The position numbers were made by a program, and so were the translations under genes. A stretch of 6,080 nt of DNA. Source: Bacteroidota bacterium. Its GTDB lineage: Bacteria > Bacteroidota > Bacteroidia > B-17B0 > Aurantibacillaceae. The notes below the pieces were generated by a model that saw nothing but the letters and a program-made list of their open reading frames with translations, was not told the DNA's origin and ran no database searches. This document shows positions 4,330 to 6,080 of the stretch, one piece after another. Within the stretch, counting starts at the first letter, position 1; each line of letters starts with the position of its first letter. Where the stretch lies: contig CANJJP010000115.1 of assembly GCA_947474485.1 (NCBI GenBank), forward strand, positions 1 to 6,080, written 5' to 3'.

Positions 4330-6080
4330 ATGAAAAAATTACTATTTATTTTTGCTTTTATTTTATCAATTAAGGCTTTTGCGCAGCCAGCAAATGATAA
4401 TTGTGCAACGCCTAGAGCTTTAGGTACATTGCCCGCTCCTGGTGCTTGTACTGCTGGCCTGCAAGATGGCGCACCAGTTACTTTAACAGGTCAAACGAAT
4501 GTGGCCGCTACTAATGCTGGAACAGGACCTGCAGGCTCCTATCAAAGTGTTGCGGATTGTGAATTGGGCACTGCCGACCCCGCAGCTCCTGCGTTAGATG
4601 TTTGGTATTCATTTGTTGCTTCAGGAAATATAGTAAACATTGGTGTTACTGGATTTGCAGGAGGAGCTCATTTTAGTGTTTGGACAGGAGCTTGTAATAA
4701 TTTACAAGCTGTTGGTTGTAGTGTTGATGGTGCTGCAGTATTAGAACAAATGAACGCAGGGCAAACGTATTTAATTCAAGTAAGTGGTTCAACTTCCACA
4801 GCCACTGATGCAAGTTTTACCCTTAATGTTGATAATGATATAGATTGTAATGATTGTTTTAGAAATGGTACACTTACCGTTACGCCTTTACCAACCAATG
4901 GTGGGTATGCGCCAGGTACAGCAGTAAATTTTTGTTTCCATGTTGATCAATGGCAGCAGTCAAGTACAAATTGGCTCCACGGCATACAAATGACTTTCGG
5001 TAATGGATGGAATGCAGGTTCTCTTACAACAACTCCTCCTGGTTCTTATGGTGGAACTGGAGCTTGGGCATATTATCCTGCTGGTACAACTGCAACTTTA
5101 GGTGGCCCACCTGCAACTCCTGTTGCATGGCCAGCTGGTTTTTATTATAACACTGGATTGCCGGGAAATCCTGGTAATAATTTTGGCGACCCAATTCCAG
5201 CAGGTAATACAACAACGGCTTATATAATTCCAGCTGCTCAATGGAATTTTTGTTGGAACATAACTGTCTCAGCAACTTGTAACCCTGGTGCTAGTTTAAA
5301 TGTTACTGTAAACACAAGTGGTGATGGGGAATCAGGTGGTTGGGGTGATCCAGGTTGTGCTGGAGATCCAGCTACAAGCTTCGTTGCGTATTCAGCATGT
5401 TGTCCCCCAACAATGACTGCAACTCCTGTTGCTTGTTTTGGTGGTAATACAGGTACTGCTACAGCAACACCTGTAGGATCAAATGGTCCTTATACTTACT
5501 CTTGGTCAAACGGACAAACAACTCAAACAGCTACTGGTTTAATTGCAGGTACATATACTGTAAATGTAGTTGACGCTTCTTCTTGTGCGCAAACTGCTAC
5601 TGTTACTGTTACACAGCCTACACAAATTGCTGCCACCATTACTCCAACAAATCCAACTTGTACTGGAACTGGTACTATTGCGGTTACAGCATTATCAGGC
5701 GGAGCAACCCCTTATGATATTTCAATTGATAATGGTTCCAACTATACAATTAACAATATAACTGCTAATCAAACTATCACAGGATTATCAGCAGGTTCTT
5801 ATACAGTTGTAGTTAGAGATAATAATGGATGTACACTTACTTTTCCTGTTACTACACTTACAGCAACAGGTTCTGTCGTTGCATCTTTTGCAGTTCCAGC
5901 TGCACAATGTTTAACTGGAAACAGCTATTCATTTACCCCCCTAACTGCAGGTTCCACAGCTGGTTCTATTGTTGCAGGTACAACTACCTATGATTTTGAT
6001 TTTGGTAATGGTAATAATCCTGCAGCCACTACTTCTATAGCAGCTCAAACTGTTACATATGCCGCAGCAGGTACGTACAC
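4330..6080 (+). CDS. Large SprB-repeat surface protein, N-terminal part (probable type IX secretion cargo)
   Basis: The frame opens at ATG 4330 and stays open to the window end (583 codons). Residues 1-18 are a signal peptide ending AFA, followed by QPANDNC, the usual opening of a Bacteroidota extracellular domain that also carries DVWYSF (90-95). A second domain (about 173-357) has paired cysteines (C173, C176, C202), FCFHV (201-205), NWLHGI (214-219) and FGNGW (223-227). A canonical SprB repeat covers about 364-430, with WSNGQTT (392-398) and GLIAGTYTV (403-411). A diverged second copy spans about 434-511 (GLSAGSYTVVVRDNNGC near its end). A PKD-like module begins near 518 (FDFGNG at 556-561, then TYAAAGTYT). 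SprB is the gliding adhesin of Flavobacterium; these repeats occur widely in surface and adhesion proteins. Composition is rich in Thr, Ala, Gly and Asn and visibly less AT-rich than the operon. The expected C-terminal sorting domain lies outside. Exact role (gliding, adhesion or other) is unproven. Confidence 0.88.
   Translation, partial: MKKLLFIFAFILSIKAFAQPANDNCATPRALGTLPAPGACTAGLQDGAPVTLTGQTNVAATNAGTGPAGSYQSVADCELGTADPAAPALDVWYSFVASGNIVNIGVTGFAGGAHFSVWTGACNNLQAVGCSVDGAAVLEQMNAGQTYLIQVSGSTSTATDASFTLNVDNDIDCNDCFRNGTLTVTPLPTNGGYAPGTAVNFCFHVDQWQQSSTNWLHGIQMTFGNGWNAGSLTTTPPGSYGGTGAWAYYPAGTTATLGGPPATPVAWPAGFYYNTGLPGNPGNNFGDPIPAGNTTTAYIIPAAQWNFCWNITVSATCNPGASLNVTVNTSGDGESGGWGDPGCAGDPATSFVAYSACCPPTMTATPVACFGGNTGTATATPVGSNGPYTYSWSNGQTTQTATGLIAGTYTVNVVDASSCAQTATVTVTQPTQIAATITPTNPTCTGTGTIAVTALSGGATPYDISIDNGSNYTINNITANQTITGLSAGSYTVVVRDNNGCTLTFPVTTLTATGSVVASFAVPAAQCLTGNSYSFTPLTAGSTAGSIVAGTTTYDFDFGNGNNPAATTSIAAQTVTYAAAGTY

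Noticed and set aside
5024..5275. Open frame of 83 codons on the minus strand
   Set aside because: It is antisense to the adhesin reading frame; its Gln/Leu-rich product follows from the ACA/GCT/GGT codon bias of the sense strand.
5570..5761. Open frame of 63 codons on the plus strand, Leu-rich
   Set aside because: It is an out-of-frame reading of the SprB repeat region (ACT/GTT/GCT runs read as CTX codons), with no signal or start context.
1..6080. CRISPR array, tRNA, insertion sequence or phage attachment site
   Set aside because: No regularly spaced direct repeats, cloverleaf sequences, transposase-like frames or terminal inverted repeats were seen on either strand.

Overview
The window suggests a low-GC member of the Bacteroidota, probably from the flavobacterial/chitinophagal breadth of the phylum. 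Three things point there: promoters of the TTTG-N20-TAnnTTTG type, a bacterial geranylgeranylglyceryl-phosphate (GGGP) synthase-family gene beside PnuC and a NadR-like kinase, and a secreted protein with SprB repeats. No ribosomal RNA or other taxonomic marker is present, so the assignment stops at the phylum. Start codons mostly lack an obvious Shine-Dalgarno sequence, as is usual in this phylum.

Region 1 (1-608, minus strand) is the N-terminal part of S-adenosylhomocysteine hydrolase (ahcY), cut by the left edge. A 149-bp divergent intergenic region (609-757) holds a good candidate promoter for each direction.

Region 2 (758-3733, plus strand) is a compact five-gene operon. In order it encodes a 4'-phosphopantetheinyl transferase (GTG start), a GGGP synthase-family enzyme, a TenI/ThiE-like TIM-barrel protein, a PnuC-type vitamin transporter, and a NadR-type P-loop nicotinamide riboside kinase. 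Gaps are 3 bp, two ATGA overlaps and one 25-bp overlap, so co-translation is likely. PnuC plus the kinase form a trap-by-phosphorylation uptake pair, most simply for nicotinamide riboside and NAD synthesis. The first three genes concern carrier-protein activation, an isoprenoid glycerol ether precursor, and a thiamine-like or uncharacterised reaction. No single pathway obviously joins all five.

Region 3 (3734-3930) is a 197-bp intergenic stretch. It contains a candidate Bacteroidota promoter followed directly by a short hairpin with a UUCG tetraloop and a T7 run.

Region 4 (3931-6080, plus strand) has two exported proteins separated by 3 bp: a small unrecognised secreted protein, then the first 583 residues of a large surface protein. 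The latter has a signal peptide, a PANDNC-type N-terminal domain, a Cys/Trp/Gly-rich middle domain, two SprB-like repeats and the start of a PKD-like domain. It runs off the right edge and would be expected to end in a type IX secretion sorting domain, which cannot be seen here.

Most of the window is recognisable. The less understood parts are the TenI/ThiE-like protein that lacks the usual ThiE metal ligands, the small secreted protein, the role of a GGGP synthase in a bacterium, and the promoter/hairpin arrangement before the surface-protein genes.
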